NCBI GenBank assembly: GCA_964579325.1 | Contig: CAZOHN010000001.1 | Span: 1 to 64,000, forward strand | DNA from: CAZOHN01 sp964579325 | Lineage (GTDB): Bacteria; Pseudomonadota; Alphaproteobacteria; Rhodobacterales; Rhodobacteraceae | Length of the DNA: 64,000 bases | Reading direction: 5' to 3' | Shown: positions 36,490 to 44,401 of the stretch, one piece after another | Position numbering within the stretch: the stretch's first letter is position 1 | Layout: each line of letters begins with the position of its first letter | Notes under the pieces: generated by a model | The model's database searches: none | What the model was told of the DNA's origin: nothing | The model's input: only the letters and a program-made list of their open reading frames with translations | Position numbers and translations under genes: made by a program

Positions 36490-37626
36490 ATGGCCGTGCG
36501 AATTCTTCTCGTCGATGCCAGTCCTCTCCGGGCATCGAGGTTCGCCCTGGCGCTGCGCCGAGTCCCTGGCATTGCCGAGGTGGAACTCGCCGTTCTCACA
36601 AGGCGTATCCGCGACACCATCGTTGAGGTGCAGCCGAAGTTGGTCATCGTCGTGTCCGACGAAACTTGCGACGGCAAGCCCGCTCACCAAGATTTCGGAC
36701 CGGCTGGACCCGGCCTCATCGTCCGCTACCTCCCTTCCCGCGAGGTGCAAGCCTATCTGGATGCGTCAATGCTCGCAATGTCGGTGGCTCCGGCAACAGT
36801 CGCGGTCGCAAACCAGGGTATCGGAACACAACCGGGTGCCGCCGATCCCGGGAAGACCGGTTTCCGAAGTGTGTTTTCCCTTCTGTCCGAGATCGAGGCG
36901 ATTGCGGCAACAACACCGAAAAATGCGGCCCCGGGTGGCGCACGTCCGCATACCCTGCCTGCCCCTGCGATCCTTCCGGCACCGTCGGCATCCCCGGCCG
37001 GGCAGGGCATGCCGATAGTGTGTATCGGGGCATCGACGGGTGGACTGCCGGTCATCGAGGGGATCCTGCGAACCTATCCTCCCGGGTGCCCGCCGACACT
37101 GATCGTCCAGCATATTCGCGGGTCGTTCACGTCCTGCCTCGCCGACCGGATGTCGCGACTTTGCCGGTCCGAGGTCACCGAAGCCTTCGAGGACGCGCCG
37201 ATCGAACCGGGTCGTGTATATCTCGCCCCGGGCGATGTCGCGCATCTCGAGGTGTCTGACGGCGCTTCTCGGGCAGGGGCAAACGGCCCACCGCTTCGCT
37301 GCCGACTTGTGGAGGCGGACAAGGTCTCTGGTCATCGCCCCTCGGTCGACGCGCTGTTTCGCTCGGCCGCCCGACACGGACCCCGCACGATCGGGGTTCT
37401 GCTTACGGGAATGGGTCGCGACGGTGCCGAAGGTCTACTCGAGATCAGACGCGGCGGCGGGCGAACGGTGGCGCAGGACGCCGAATCCTCGGTTGTCTAT
37501 GGAATGCCGAGAGTGGCCGCCGAACTCGGAGCGGTGCAGCACGTCCTGCCTGCCCATGAAATTGGACCCGCGATACTCCGCCTCTGCGGGATGCCGTCGG
37601 AAAACAAAGGCAGCATACGCGCATGA
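36490..37626 (+). CDS. cheB: CheB-type methylesterase with pseudo-receiver domain
   Basis: A 378-residue CheB paralogue. The methylesterase domain (about 185-375) is intact: IGASTGGLPVIEGIL (Ser), VQHIRGSF (His), TGMGRDGAEGL (Asp). The N-terminal receiver is degenerate: D9 remains (LLVDASP) but the phosphoacceptor strand reads LVIVVSDETCDG, with no Asp at the usual position (V55/S56), and no KP motif is recognisable. It may therefore be constitutively active or regulated by CheD, whose gene overlaps its stop by ATGA. Confidence 0.85.
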   Translation: MAVRILLVDASPLRASRFALALRRVPGIAEVELAVLTRRIRDTIVEVQPKLVIVVSDETCDGKPAHQDFGPAGPGLIVRYLPSREVQAYLDASMLAMSVAPATVAVANQGIGTQPGAADPGKTGFRSVFSLLSEIEAIAATTPKNAAPGGARPHTLPAPAILPAPSASPAGQGMPIVCIGASTGGLPVIEGILRTYPPGCPPTLIVQHIRGSFTSCLADRMSRLCRSEVTEAFEDAPIEPGRVYLAPGDVAHLEVSDGASRAGANGPPLRCRLVEADKVSGHRPSVDALFRSAARHGPRTIGVLLTGMGRDGAEGLLEIRRGGGRTVAQDAESSVVYGMPRVAAELGAVQHVLPAHEIGPAILRLCGMPSENKGSIRA

Positions 37627-38162
37627 ATGCCCATAGCTCGAAGACGGTCGTTGTCCTCCAGGGCGAGTTTCGCGTGTCGAATCGTCCGGAAGACATGCTT
37701 ACGACCTTGCTCGGTTCCTGTGTGGCGACTTGCCTGTCGGATCCGGTCGCGGGAGTCGGCGGGATCAACCATTTTCTCCTCCCGACCGGCGCGCAGCATG
37801 ATCGAGACAGCCTTCGGTATGGCGTCAATGCAATGGAATGCCTTCTGAACGACCTGTTCAAGCAAGGAGCCAAGCGCGAGCGCCTCGAAGCCAAGCTCTT
37901 CGGAGGTGCGCGAATGATCGCCGGGCTGCGGAACATCGGAGACGAGAACGTGAAGTTTGCCCGCTGGTTCCTCCAGTCCGAGGGGATTCGCTGCGTGGGT
38001 GAAAGCGTTGGCGGGAACCGCGGCCGCAAGATCAGGTACTGGCCCCACACAGGGCAGGCACAGCAGCAACTCATCGATGCGCTGGACGGGGCCGAAACGG
38101 CCGTGGCGCCGCGTCCGGCGCCGGAGCCCTCTCGCGCCGCAGGCTCGCTCACCCTGTTCTGA
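37623..38162 (+). CDS. cheD: CheD receptor deamidase
   Basis: A 179-residue CheD that deamidates glutamines on MCPs. Catalytic C33 lies in LLGSCVATCL and H50 in GGINHFLLP; KLFGGARM and RNIGDENVKFARWFL match the family. The C-terminal extension ends GSLTLF, very similar to GSLHLF at the end of the small protein at 43301. The start overlaps the pseudo-receiver cheB by ATGA. Confidence 0.94.
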   Translation: MNAHSSKTVVVLQGEFRVSNRPEDMLTTLLGSCVATCLSDPVAGVGGINHFLLPTGAQHDRDSLRYGVNAMECLLNDLFKQGAKRERLEAKLFGGARMIAGLRNIGDENVKFARWFLQSEGIRCVGESVGGNRGRKIRYWPHTGQAQQQLIDALDGAETAVAPRPAPEPSRAAGSLTLF

Positions 38163-38256
38163 CGACGCCGGGTGGGACGTAACCCTTCCTTAAATTCAAG
38201 CGGCTATCCCGACCGAAGGACATCGAGAGCAGGTCGCCGCGGAGGTGGAGCCAGAA

Positions 38257-38592
38257 ATGACACAGAAGAAAGCCCCTTCTCCAGAGCCTGCTCCCGCAGG
38301 CCCGGTCACAAGCTCGCGGACTCTGCGCCTGCCAGCACGCATGAACTACGCGGCGGCGGATGAACTCTCCGAGGCATTCGAGCACCTTCGCGACAGCCCG
38401 ATCGAGGTCGATGCGAGCGAGGTCACGCACCTTGGTGCCATCGGTCTCCAGGTACTGATGGCGGCCCGGACTCAATGGCAGCTCGACGGGGTGCTGTTTC
38501 GCCTGACTGGCTCATCGCCGGCTTTCACGGACTCGTTGCGACTGCTTGGGGTCCCGCCCGACACCTTCTTCGAACAGGACGCCGTACAATGA
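38257..38592 (+). CDS. STAS-domain protein of chemotaxis cluster 2
   Basis: A 111-residue STAS protein with a 28-residue polar leader: LRLPARMNYAAADELSEAFE, then IEVDASEVTHLGAIGLQVLM. The canonical phosphoserine site (D-S-S-G) is replaced by L-G-A-I, as in the cluster 1 STAS protein. Start ATG 38257 follows GGAGG. The stop overlaps cheY by ATGA, so it belongs to the STAS-cheY-cheA module. Confidence 0.7.
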   Translation: MTQKKAPSPEPAPAGPVTSSRTLRLPARMNYAAADELSEAFEHLRDSPIEVDASEVTHLGAIGLQVLMAARTQWQLDGVLFRLTGSSPAFTDSLRLLGVPPDTFFEQDAVQ

Positions 38593-38957
38593 CAATCCGA
38601 GTGCTAGCTGTGGACGATTCCCGCACGATGCGCGGCCTACTGGACCAGGCTCTCAGCGAGGCGGGATTCGAAGTCTTCCTTGCCGAGGACGGTGAGGATG
38701 GCCTTGCCCGTCTCAAGGACGCAATGCCGGATCTGATCATCACGGACATCAACATGCCCCGCCTCGACGGCTTCGGATTCATCGAGGCGATCCGCAGTCA
38801 GCGAGAGTTCCGGGCTCTCCCGATACTCGTTCTCACGACGGAAAGTGCCCCGGAACTCAAGGCGCGCGCGCGCGCTGCCGGCGCAACCGGCTGGATCGTG
38901 AAGCCCTTCGACGAAACCAAGCTGATCTCTGCGATCCAGCTCGTAACCGCGGCCTGA
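38589..38957 (+). CDS. cheY: CheY response regulator 2
   Basis: A 122-residue receiver: D9-D10, phosphoacceptor D53 (IITDINMPRLDG), T83 and K105 (VKPF). It resembles the cluster 1 CheY (both have LTTES and AGATGWI), pointing to duplication of the STAS-cheY-cheA module. The start overlapping the STAS stop fixes the 5' end; a longer frame through the STAS gene is rejected. Confidence 0.94.
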   Translation: MTIRVLAVDDSRTMRGLLDQALSEAGFEVFLAEDGEDGLARLKDAMPDLIITDINMPRLDGFGFIEAIRSQREFRALPILVLTTESAPELKARARAAGATGWIVKPFDETKLISAIQLVTAA

Positions 38958-38965
38958 GGGTACCC

Positions 38966-41134
38966 ATGGCGACGAACAACGACATCAAGGAAGGCTTCTT
39001 CCAGGAATGCGACGACCTCCTCGAGGCGGTGTCGGATGGCTTCGTTGCCATGGATGCGGGCGCCCGGGACAAGGAAACGCTGAACGCTGTCTTTCGGGCG
39101 GTGCATTCCATCAAGGGAGGAGCTGCGGCCTTCAGGCTCGACGCTGTTGTTGAGTTCGCCCATGGTTTCGAGAATGTTCTTGATGCCTTGCGGGCGGGAA
39201 AACTGCAGCCCGACTTCGAGGTGATGCAGGTCTTCCATCGATCCGGCGACCGGCTTGCGGACCTGATCGCTGCGGCACGTGCCGACGAGACCATTGATCC
39301 TGCTGCGAGCAGGGCGCTTCTCAGCGAACTGGAGGCCCTGACCGGTGAAGGCGGCGCGTCGGAAGCGGATGCAACGGAAGCGGCGTTCTCCTTTGTCCCA
39401 CTGACGCTGGACTTCGAGACTGCACCCCCACCGGCCCCCGAGGTGGATGCAGGGGCTTGCGGATACCTGATCGAGTTCGCGCCAAGCAGGGCTCTCTACG
39501 CCACGGGAAACGACCCTGTTCTCCTCCTGCGGGCCCTTGACGCCCTTGGAGAGGTCACGTCCGAACTGGATGCCAGCCGATTGCCGCCTCTTGGCCAGAT
39601 GGCCTGGGGTGAGTCCTACCTCTCCTGGAAGATCCGTCTTCTGACGGACGTCCCGGCTGATCGTGTCCGCGAGATTTTCGATTTCGTTGTGGATGCCTGT
39701 ACGCTTGAGATCCGGGACCTGGAAGTTGCCCCCAATCTGGAGCTAGCGCTGGACTCCGATACTGCGCTCTCGCCGGGCGTGCCGGATCAGGTAGACGGCC
39801 CTCAGATTCAAGAGTCAGCTGCGACCGACGCTACTGCGCAGCCCGGACTCCGGGTGGTCTCGAAGGCGACGATGGACCAGCAGGACCCGTCAGCCGCAGA
39901 GCAGTCCCAAGGCCCGGCCGCTGCAGCGAAGACAACTATCCGGGTGGACCTCGATCGGGTCGATCGGCTCATCAACCTCGTCGGGGAACTTGTCATCAAT
40001 CAGGCGATGCTTGCCCAGTCGATCGCCGAAGTTAACCTTCCGCCGGGAAATTCGGTCGACGCCTCTCTTGCCCAGCTAAAGCAGCTGTCCAGCGAGATGC
40101 AGGAGCGGATCATGGCCATTCGCGCCCAGCCGGTGAAGCCATTGTTCCAAAGGATGGCGCGCATTGCGAGAGAAGCGGGTCAGATGGCCGGAAAGCGCAT
40201 TCGTCTGGTTACGATCGGTGAGTCGACAGAGGTGGACAAGACCGTGATTGAGCGGCTTGCTGACCCCCTCACACACATGATCAGGAACGCTGTCGACCAT
40301 GGTGTCGAGTCAGGCGAAAAACGGCGCGCAGCAGGAAAATCCGAGGAAGGAACGGTCACACTTTCCGCCAATCATCGTTCGGGAAGCATAGTGATCGAGC
40401 TCCAGGATGATGGCGCAGGAATCAATCGGCCCAAGGTCCGCGACCTGGCCATCGAGAAAGGACTGATTCCCGCCGACAAGGAGTTGACGGATTCCGAGAT
40501 CGACAATCTCCTGTTCCTTCCCGGTTTCTCGACAAAGACGGAGGTATCGAGCCTGTCAGGTCGCGGTGTCGGAATGGATGTCGTGAGAAGCGAGATCCAT
40601 GCTCTGGGCGGACGCGTGGCAATCGGTTCGCGACCAGGTCTTGGCACCACCGTCACAATCAGCCTTCCCCTCACCCTCGCCGTCATTGAAGGCATGGTCG
40701 TCGAAGCGAAGGGAGAAACGCTGGTCATTCCGACGAGCGCTCTCCAGGAAACCCTCCAGGCCGAAATGTCAAAGATCCACCAGATCGGCTCCGATGGGCA
40801 TTTCCTTGCCATACGAGGTGGGTTCGTCCCCATTGTCGATCTGGCGCACAGCCTCGGCTTCAACAGCGGTCCAATGGAGATCGAAGGGCGAATCATGCTT
40901 CTGATCGAGAGCGAAGGCGGTCGCAGGACCGCACTCCTCGTGGACAGGATCATCGATCAGCGTGAAGTCGTAATCAAGGGAATCGAGGCAAACTATGATC
41001 GAATCCCGGGAATAGCCGCGGCCACAATCCTTGGCGATGGTCGGATTGCGCTGATCATCGATACCGAAGCTCTCACAGATGGTGTTGACATGGAAATGGC
41101 TACCCGCCGCGCTTTAGCAATTGGAGCAGCATGA
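38966..41134 (+). CDS. cheA: CheA histidine kinase 2
   Basis: A 722-residue CheA with Hpt H47 (AVHSIKGGAAAFRLD), a regulatory segment at about 165-260, a dimerisation domain (VRVDLDRVDRLINLVGEL type, here IRVDLDRVDRL), an ATPase with HMIRNAVDHGVE, QDDGAGIN and SGRGVGMDVV, and a CheW-like domain at the end. Full length and all catalytic motifs intact. It ends GCAGCATGATG, overlapping cheW. Confidence 0.96.
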   Translation: MATNNDIKEGFFQECDDLLEAVSDGFVAMDAGARDKETLNAVFRAVHSIKGGAAAFRLDAVVEFAHGFENVLDALRAGKLQPDFEVMQVFHRSGDRLADLIAAARADETIDPAASRALLSELEALTGEGGASEADATEAAFSFVPLTLDFETAPPPAPEVDAGACGYLIEFAPSRALYATGNDPVLLLRALDALGEVTSELDASRLPPLGQMAWGESYLSWKIRLLTDVPADRVREIFDFVVDACTLEIRDLEVAPNLELALDSDTALSPGVPDQVDGPQIQESAATDATAQPGLRVVSKATMDQQDPSAAEQSQGPAAAAKTTIRVDLDRVDRLINLVGELVINQAMLAQSIAEVNLPPGNSVDASLAQLKQLSSEMQERIMAIRAQPVKPLFQRMARIAREAGQMAGKRIRLVTIGESTEVDKTVIERLADPLTHMIRNAVDHGVESGEKRRAAGKSEEGTVTLSANHRSGSIVIELQDDGAGINRPKVRDLAIEKGLIPADKELTDSEIDNLLFLPGFSTKTEVSSLSGRGVGMDVVRSEIHALGGRVAIGSRPGLGTTVTISLPLTLAVIEGMVVEAKGETLVIPTSALQETLQAEMSKIHQIGSDGHFLAIRGGFVPIVDLAHSLGFNSGPMEIEGRIMLLIESEGGRRTALLVDRIIDQREVVIKGIEANYDRIPGIAAATILGDGRIALIIDTEALTDGVDMEMATRRALAIGAA

Positions 41135-41595
41135 TGTCCGAAGCCGCTATTCTGAGATCCTCAGCTCGGCGCGAGATCGTTTCCTTCCGGGTTGCGGAGC
41201 AGGACTACTGTATCGACATCGACGCCGTCCGCGAGATTCGTGGATGGACACCTACAACCGTCCTTCCTCACTCTCCGTCGTATATTCGCGGCGTGATGAA
41301 CCTTCGAGGAACGGTCCTACCCGTTGTCGATCTGTCAGAACGTCTTGGTCTTGGCGCCACCGAGCCCAATCCCCGCCATGTCATCATCATCACCATGATC
41401 GGAAGCCGCATGGTGGGGCTCCTGGTCGATGCCGTGAACGACATCCTCAATGTCAACGTCGAGGATTTTCAGCCGACTCCGGATGTAGTCTCCGGGACCG
41501 CGAAGGCGTTCGTGGAAGCAGTGATTGCCATAGAGGACCGACTCCTTCGCCTCATCGAACTCGAGCGAATCATTCCGCTCGGGGATGGACTCTGA
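41131..41595 (+). CDS. cheW: CheW coupling protein 3
   Basis: A 154-residue CheW: IVSFRVAEQDYCIDIDAVRE, HSPSYIRGVMNLRGTVLPVV, and GLLVDAVNDIL. The canonical NLRGTVLPVVDL motif is better conserved here than in the other two CheW proteins. Start is ATG 41131, overlapping the cheA stop. Confidence 0.95.
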   Translation: MMSEAAILRSSARREIVSFRVAEQDYCIDIDAVREIRGWTPTTVLPHSPSYIRGVMNLRGTVLPVVDLSERLGLGATEPNPRHVIIITMIGSRMVGLLVDAVNDILNVNVEDFQPTPDVVSGTAKAFVEAVIAIEDRLLRLIELERIIPLGDGL

Positions 41596-42494
41596 TGCGC
41601 GAGGCTCGTGCCCTCTCCAACGCCAGTGAGGGCTTCGGAATCTCCAAGGAAGAGTATCGGCGGGTCTCAGAGCTCGTACATGCCACTTCCGGGATCTGTC
41701 TGGCGGATTCCAAGCAGGCGCTCGTCCTGTCGCGCTTGTCGCGTCGGTTACGCGAGCTCAGGATCGGGACGTTCTCCGAGTACCTTGACCTTGTCGAGAA
41801 CTCGGAAGGCGGAGAGGAACTCAACCGGATGATTTCCTCCTTGACCACCAACGTGACACGCTTCTTTCGAGAGGAGCATCACTTCACTCGCCTGCGAGAA
41901 CTCGTCCTCCCTCCGCTGCTGGAGCGGGCACGTCGCGGCGGTCGCGTGAGGATATGGTCTGCCGGGTGCTCGACGGGCGAGGAGCCCTACAGCATTGCGA
42001 CCACGGTCCTTGGCATGTGTCCCGACGCCGGGGCACTCGACTTGAGGATTCTGGCAACCGATATCGATCCGGAAGTCGTGGAAACGGCAATCAAGGGCTC
42101 CTACGGAGATCAGGCAAACACTTCGATTCCGGAGAAGATTGCAGAGAAGTACTTCCAGAAATCGGCGGGTGATCGCCTGGAAGTCGGGCCGTCGGTCAGA
42201 TCCCTTGTTGCGTTTCGGGTCCTGAATCTACTGGCGCCGTGGCCGTTTCGCGGGCAGTTCGATGTCGTATTCTGTCGCAACGTTGTAATCTATTTCGACG
42301 GAGAAACCAGAAATCGGCTCTGGCGAAGGTTCGCCGAAGTGATTCCGGCCGATGGACATCTATTCATCGGTCACTCCGAGCGAATATCATCCGAATGTTC
42401 CGAACTGTTCCTCAGTGATGGCGTGACAAGTTATATTCGAGCGCGATCTGCTTATCGTGGTCATTCCGCTCCTGAAGTTCACTACGCAAGGTAG
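41595..42494 (+). CDS. cheR: CheR protein-glutamate methyltransferase 2
   Basis: A 299-residue CheR with a consensus SAM motif, IWSAGCSTGEEPYSIA, SSLTTNVTRFFRE at the N-terminal domain boundary, LATDIDPEV and the catalytic-region DVVFCRNVVIYFD. ATG 41595 overlaps the cheW stop (TGATG); the open frame upstream runs inside cheW and is rejected. Together with CheB1 and CheD it supports adaptation. Confidence 0.94.
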   Translation: MREARALSNASEGFGISKEEYRRVSELVHATSGICLADSKQALVLSRLSRRLRELRIGTFSEYLDLVENSEGGEELNRMISSLTTNVTRFFREEHHFTRLRELVLPPLLERARRGGRVRIWSAGCSTGEEPYSIATTVLGMCPDAGALDLRILATDIDPEVVETAIKGSYGDQANTSIPEKIAEKYFQKSAGDRLEVGPSVRSLVAFRVLNLLAPWPFRGQFDVVFCRNVVIYFDGETRNRLWRRFAEVIPADGHLFIGHSERISSECSELFLSDGVTSYIRARSAYRGHSAPEVHYAR

Positions 42495-42504
42495 GAAGCT
42501 CAAG

Positions 42505-42891
42505 ATGTCACTGAAGAACTCACTTCGCATCATGGTCGTCGACGATATGTCTACAAGTCGTGGCCTGATCACGCAGGCGCTCGATGAAATCGGAATCAAG
42601 CACTACGATACGGCCAATGATGGTGCGTCGGCACTCAGGCAGATCACTGCTAGTCCGGTGCATCTCATCATTTCAGACTACAACATGCCAGCTATGGATG
42701 GCCTTCAGCTTCTTGAAGCGGTTCGAACGAACCGCTCAACACAGAAGCTAGGCTTCATTCTGATTTCCGGTCGAGCGGATCGAGAGATCATTGAACGAGG
42801 GCAGAAGCTGGGCCTGAACAACTTCATCATGAAGCCATTCTCGCCAGTTGTGATGAAGAAGAGCATCGAGCAGGTTGTGGGCGCGCTATGA
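42505..42891 (+). CDS. cheY: CheY response regulator 3
   Basis: A 128-residue receiver distinct from CheY1 and CheY2: D13-D14, phosphoacceptor D58 (IISDYNMPAMDG), S88 in ILISGRAD (Ser for Thr) and K110 (MKPF). It more closely resembles motor-binding CheY paralogues found with a CheZ/CheT-type phosphatase. ATG 42505 is preferred (GTAGGAAG upstream); the stop overlaps the next gene by ATGA. Confidence 0.93.
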   Translation: MSLKNSLRIMVVDDMSTSRGLITQALDEIGIKHYDTANDGASALRQITASPVHLIISDYNMPAMDGLQLLEAVRTNRSTQKLGFILISGRADREIIERGQKLGLNNFIMKPFSPVVMKKSIEQVVGAL

Positions 42892-43301
42892 GCGAAGCCG
42901 CTGGGGAGTGGTGTTGCGTGCCGGTTGAACTCAACGAGTTCCTGAAGCGATATGCGGTTGAGCTGGAGATACTGGCATCGCTTGCGGCCGATCTCGACCA
43001 TCATCTTGGCGAGGCCGTGAGTGCTTCACGATCCGGAAACAAGGGCAAGGAGATGCACGAGTTGCGCCTCGAGGCGCAGGGTGTGGATCTGTTGCGCCAG
43101 TCACTCGAGCAGCTCCACAGTATTCTCCTAAAGGTAGCTTCCCAGCTTCCAGTTGGCCAGCATATCGACCTTTCCCCCTTCGTCAGTTCCATAAATCTGC
43201 GTGACCTGGCTGATAGGCTGGGTAATGGTCGGTATGTCAGGCAGTCGGACACGGCTATCTCCGACCCCGCCACGCCAAAGGGCAGTCTTCACCTTTTCTG
43301 A
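42888..43301 (+). CDS. Small CheZ/CheT-like protein, putative CheY-P phosphatase
   Basis: A 137-residue protein immediately after cheY3 (ATGA overlap). A long helix contains EAQGVDLLRQSLEQL, with D67-x3-Q71 in the pattern of the CheZ active site (E. coli CheZ: QDLTGQVIKRM). The predicted long helices fit the helical bundle of CheZ and of CheT, the remote CheZ homologue of Sinorhizobium meliloti. It ends GSLHLF, a possible docking tail. Assignment is by motif and position only; no full-length similarity was established. Confidence 0.55.
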   Translation: MSEAAGEWCCVPVELNEFLKRYAVELEILASLAADLDHHLGEAVSASRSGNKGKEMHELRLEAQGVDLLRQSLEQLHSILLKVASQLPVGQHIDLSPFVSSINLRDLADRLGNGRYVRQSDTAISDPATPKGSLHLF

Positions 43302-43729
43302 GAGATGAGGTGCCCCTAGTTCCGGAAAACCTGTCTCTCTCATTCTCTGCGACCTGGTCTTGAAGTCAACGGGCGACTTCAGTTCCGCAGAGCGCCTAAA
43401 AGTCTAGGTGCGCCCCAGTCCTTCGCCAGGCACTCGGGTCGCAATTGAGAGCACCTGGGAAGCACCGAAGAGACGAAACACCGACCTCGGCGAAGGGGCC
43501 ATTTTCACCTGACAGGCTGGAACGTCTCTTCCGGTCAGAATGGGCAGATACCGCCTGCCCCCTGGGTGTTGGTACTCCATTGTGATGTGGGCAGATCCGG
43601 GGCGCGACCGCCGTTGTCTCGACTGTCGGTCCATTCAGCAGTCAGGCCTCCCTTCGAACGTGATCCTTGCCGGACATGCGCAACCTGTGGTTTTGTACAT
43701 CCGAGGGGATATGCCTTCAGGAGAGTTCC
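43302..43729 (+). other. Intergenic region rich in inverted repeats
   Basis: A 428-base gap between the che cluster and the eCIS locus with no convincing gene. Nested stems lie at 43345-43392 (outer CTCTGCG/CGCAGAG, inner TGAAGTC/GACTTCA), another at 43392-43411 (GCGCCTA/TAGGTGC, one G-U pair), and a long-range pair CCTTCGCC (43420-43427)/GGCGAAGG (43489-43496). These may form terminators or a structured RNA. AGGAGAG at 43719-43725 is the ribosome site of the next gene; no strong promoter consensus was seen. Confidence 0.5.
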
Positions 43730-44401
43730 ATGGCCCAGATCGTGCCCGGTGAGCGTAGCCACCACAGACCGAGACCGGCAGGGTCGTCCCGTGATGCGGG
43801 CGGTCGGCCCGGCCCGGAGTCGGACCTGTTCAAAGCGCTCCAGCGGAAGGCGGATGGCAGCTCCGGTGTGCTTGGTCTTCGGGCTCTTGGAGAAGCGGCC
43901 CAACGCGTCGGTATGGACGACGAGGAGCCACTTCAGGGCCGCTTCCGCGAAACCGCGCAGCGGGCTGCAATGGAAGAGGAAGAGCCACTTCAGGGGCGGT
44001 TCTACGATCCGGCCCAGCTCGCGATGGAAGAAGAAGAGCTCTTGCAAGGGCGGTTTCAGCAGCCGGTGCAGCGCGAGGACTCCGCTACGACTGCCGGTGG
44101 CCTGCCCGGCCGGCTGCGGGCCGGGATCGAGTCGCTTTCAGGTGTTGGCATGGATGGCGTGAAGGTGCACTACCAATCCTCCCGACCAGCCCAACTCAAT
44201 GCCCACGCCTTTGCACAGGGTACCGACATCCATGTCGCCCCCGGGCAGGAGGAGCATCTCCCCCATGAGGCCTGGCATGTCGTTCAGCAGGCCCAGGGCC
44301 GGGTGGAGCCGACAACGGATGTGTCGGGGACGCCCGTGAACGACAGCCCCGCTCTCGAGCATGAAGCCGATGTCATGGGTGAGCGCGCCAACCGGAAATG
44401 A
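43730..44401 (+). CDS. eCIS-associated DUF4157 protein with HExxH motif
   Basis: A 223-residue protein with the DUF4157 (eCIS core) domain: GMDGVKVHYQSSRPAQLNA, then ALEHEADVMG at the end, and the metalloprotease-like HEAWHVVQQ (HExxH at 179-183). The N-terminal half has three copies of an acidic EEPLQGRF-type motif (64-72, 83-91, 102-109), a common feature of DUF4157 proteins. Such proteins are eCIS cargo, effector or processing factors. Zinc-protease activity is inferred from HExxH only. The ATGA overlap with the channel-like gene is notable. Confidence 0.8.
   Translation: MAQIVPGERSHHRPRPAGSSRDAGGRPGPESDLFKALQRKADGSSGVLGLRALGEAAQRVGMDDEEPLQGRFRETAQRAAMEEEEPLQGRFYDPAQLAMEEEELLQGRFQQPVQREDSATTAGGLPGRLRAGIESLSGVGMDGVKVHYQSSRPAQLNAHAFAQGTDIHVAPGQEEHLPHEAWHVVQQAQGRVEPTTDVSGTPVNDSPALEHEADVMGERANRK

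Noticed and set aside
41121..41594. Upstream extension of the CheR2 frame
   Set aside because: It runs within cheW in another frame, and the product there is Ser/Arg-rich nonsense; ATG 41595 overlaps the cheW stop.
43540..44162. Overlapping frames upstream of and within the DUF4157 gene
   Set aside because: No ribosome site and Arg/Cys-rich products; the DUF4157 frame has AGGAGAG and a clear domain.
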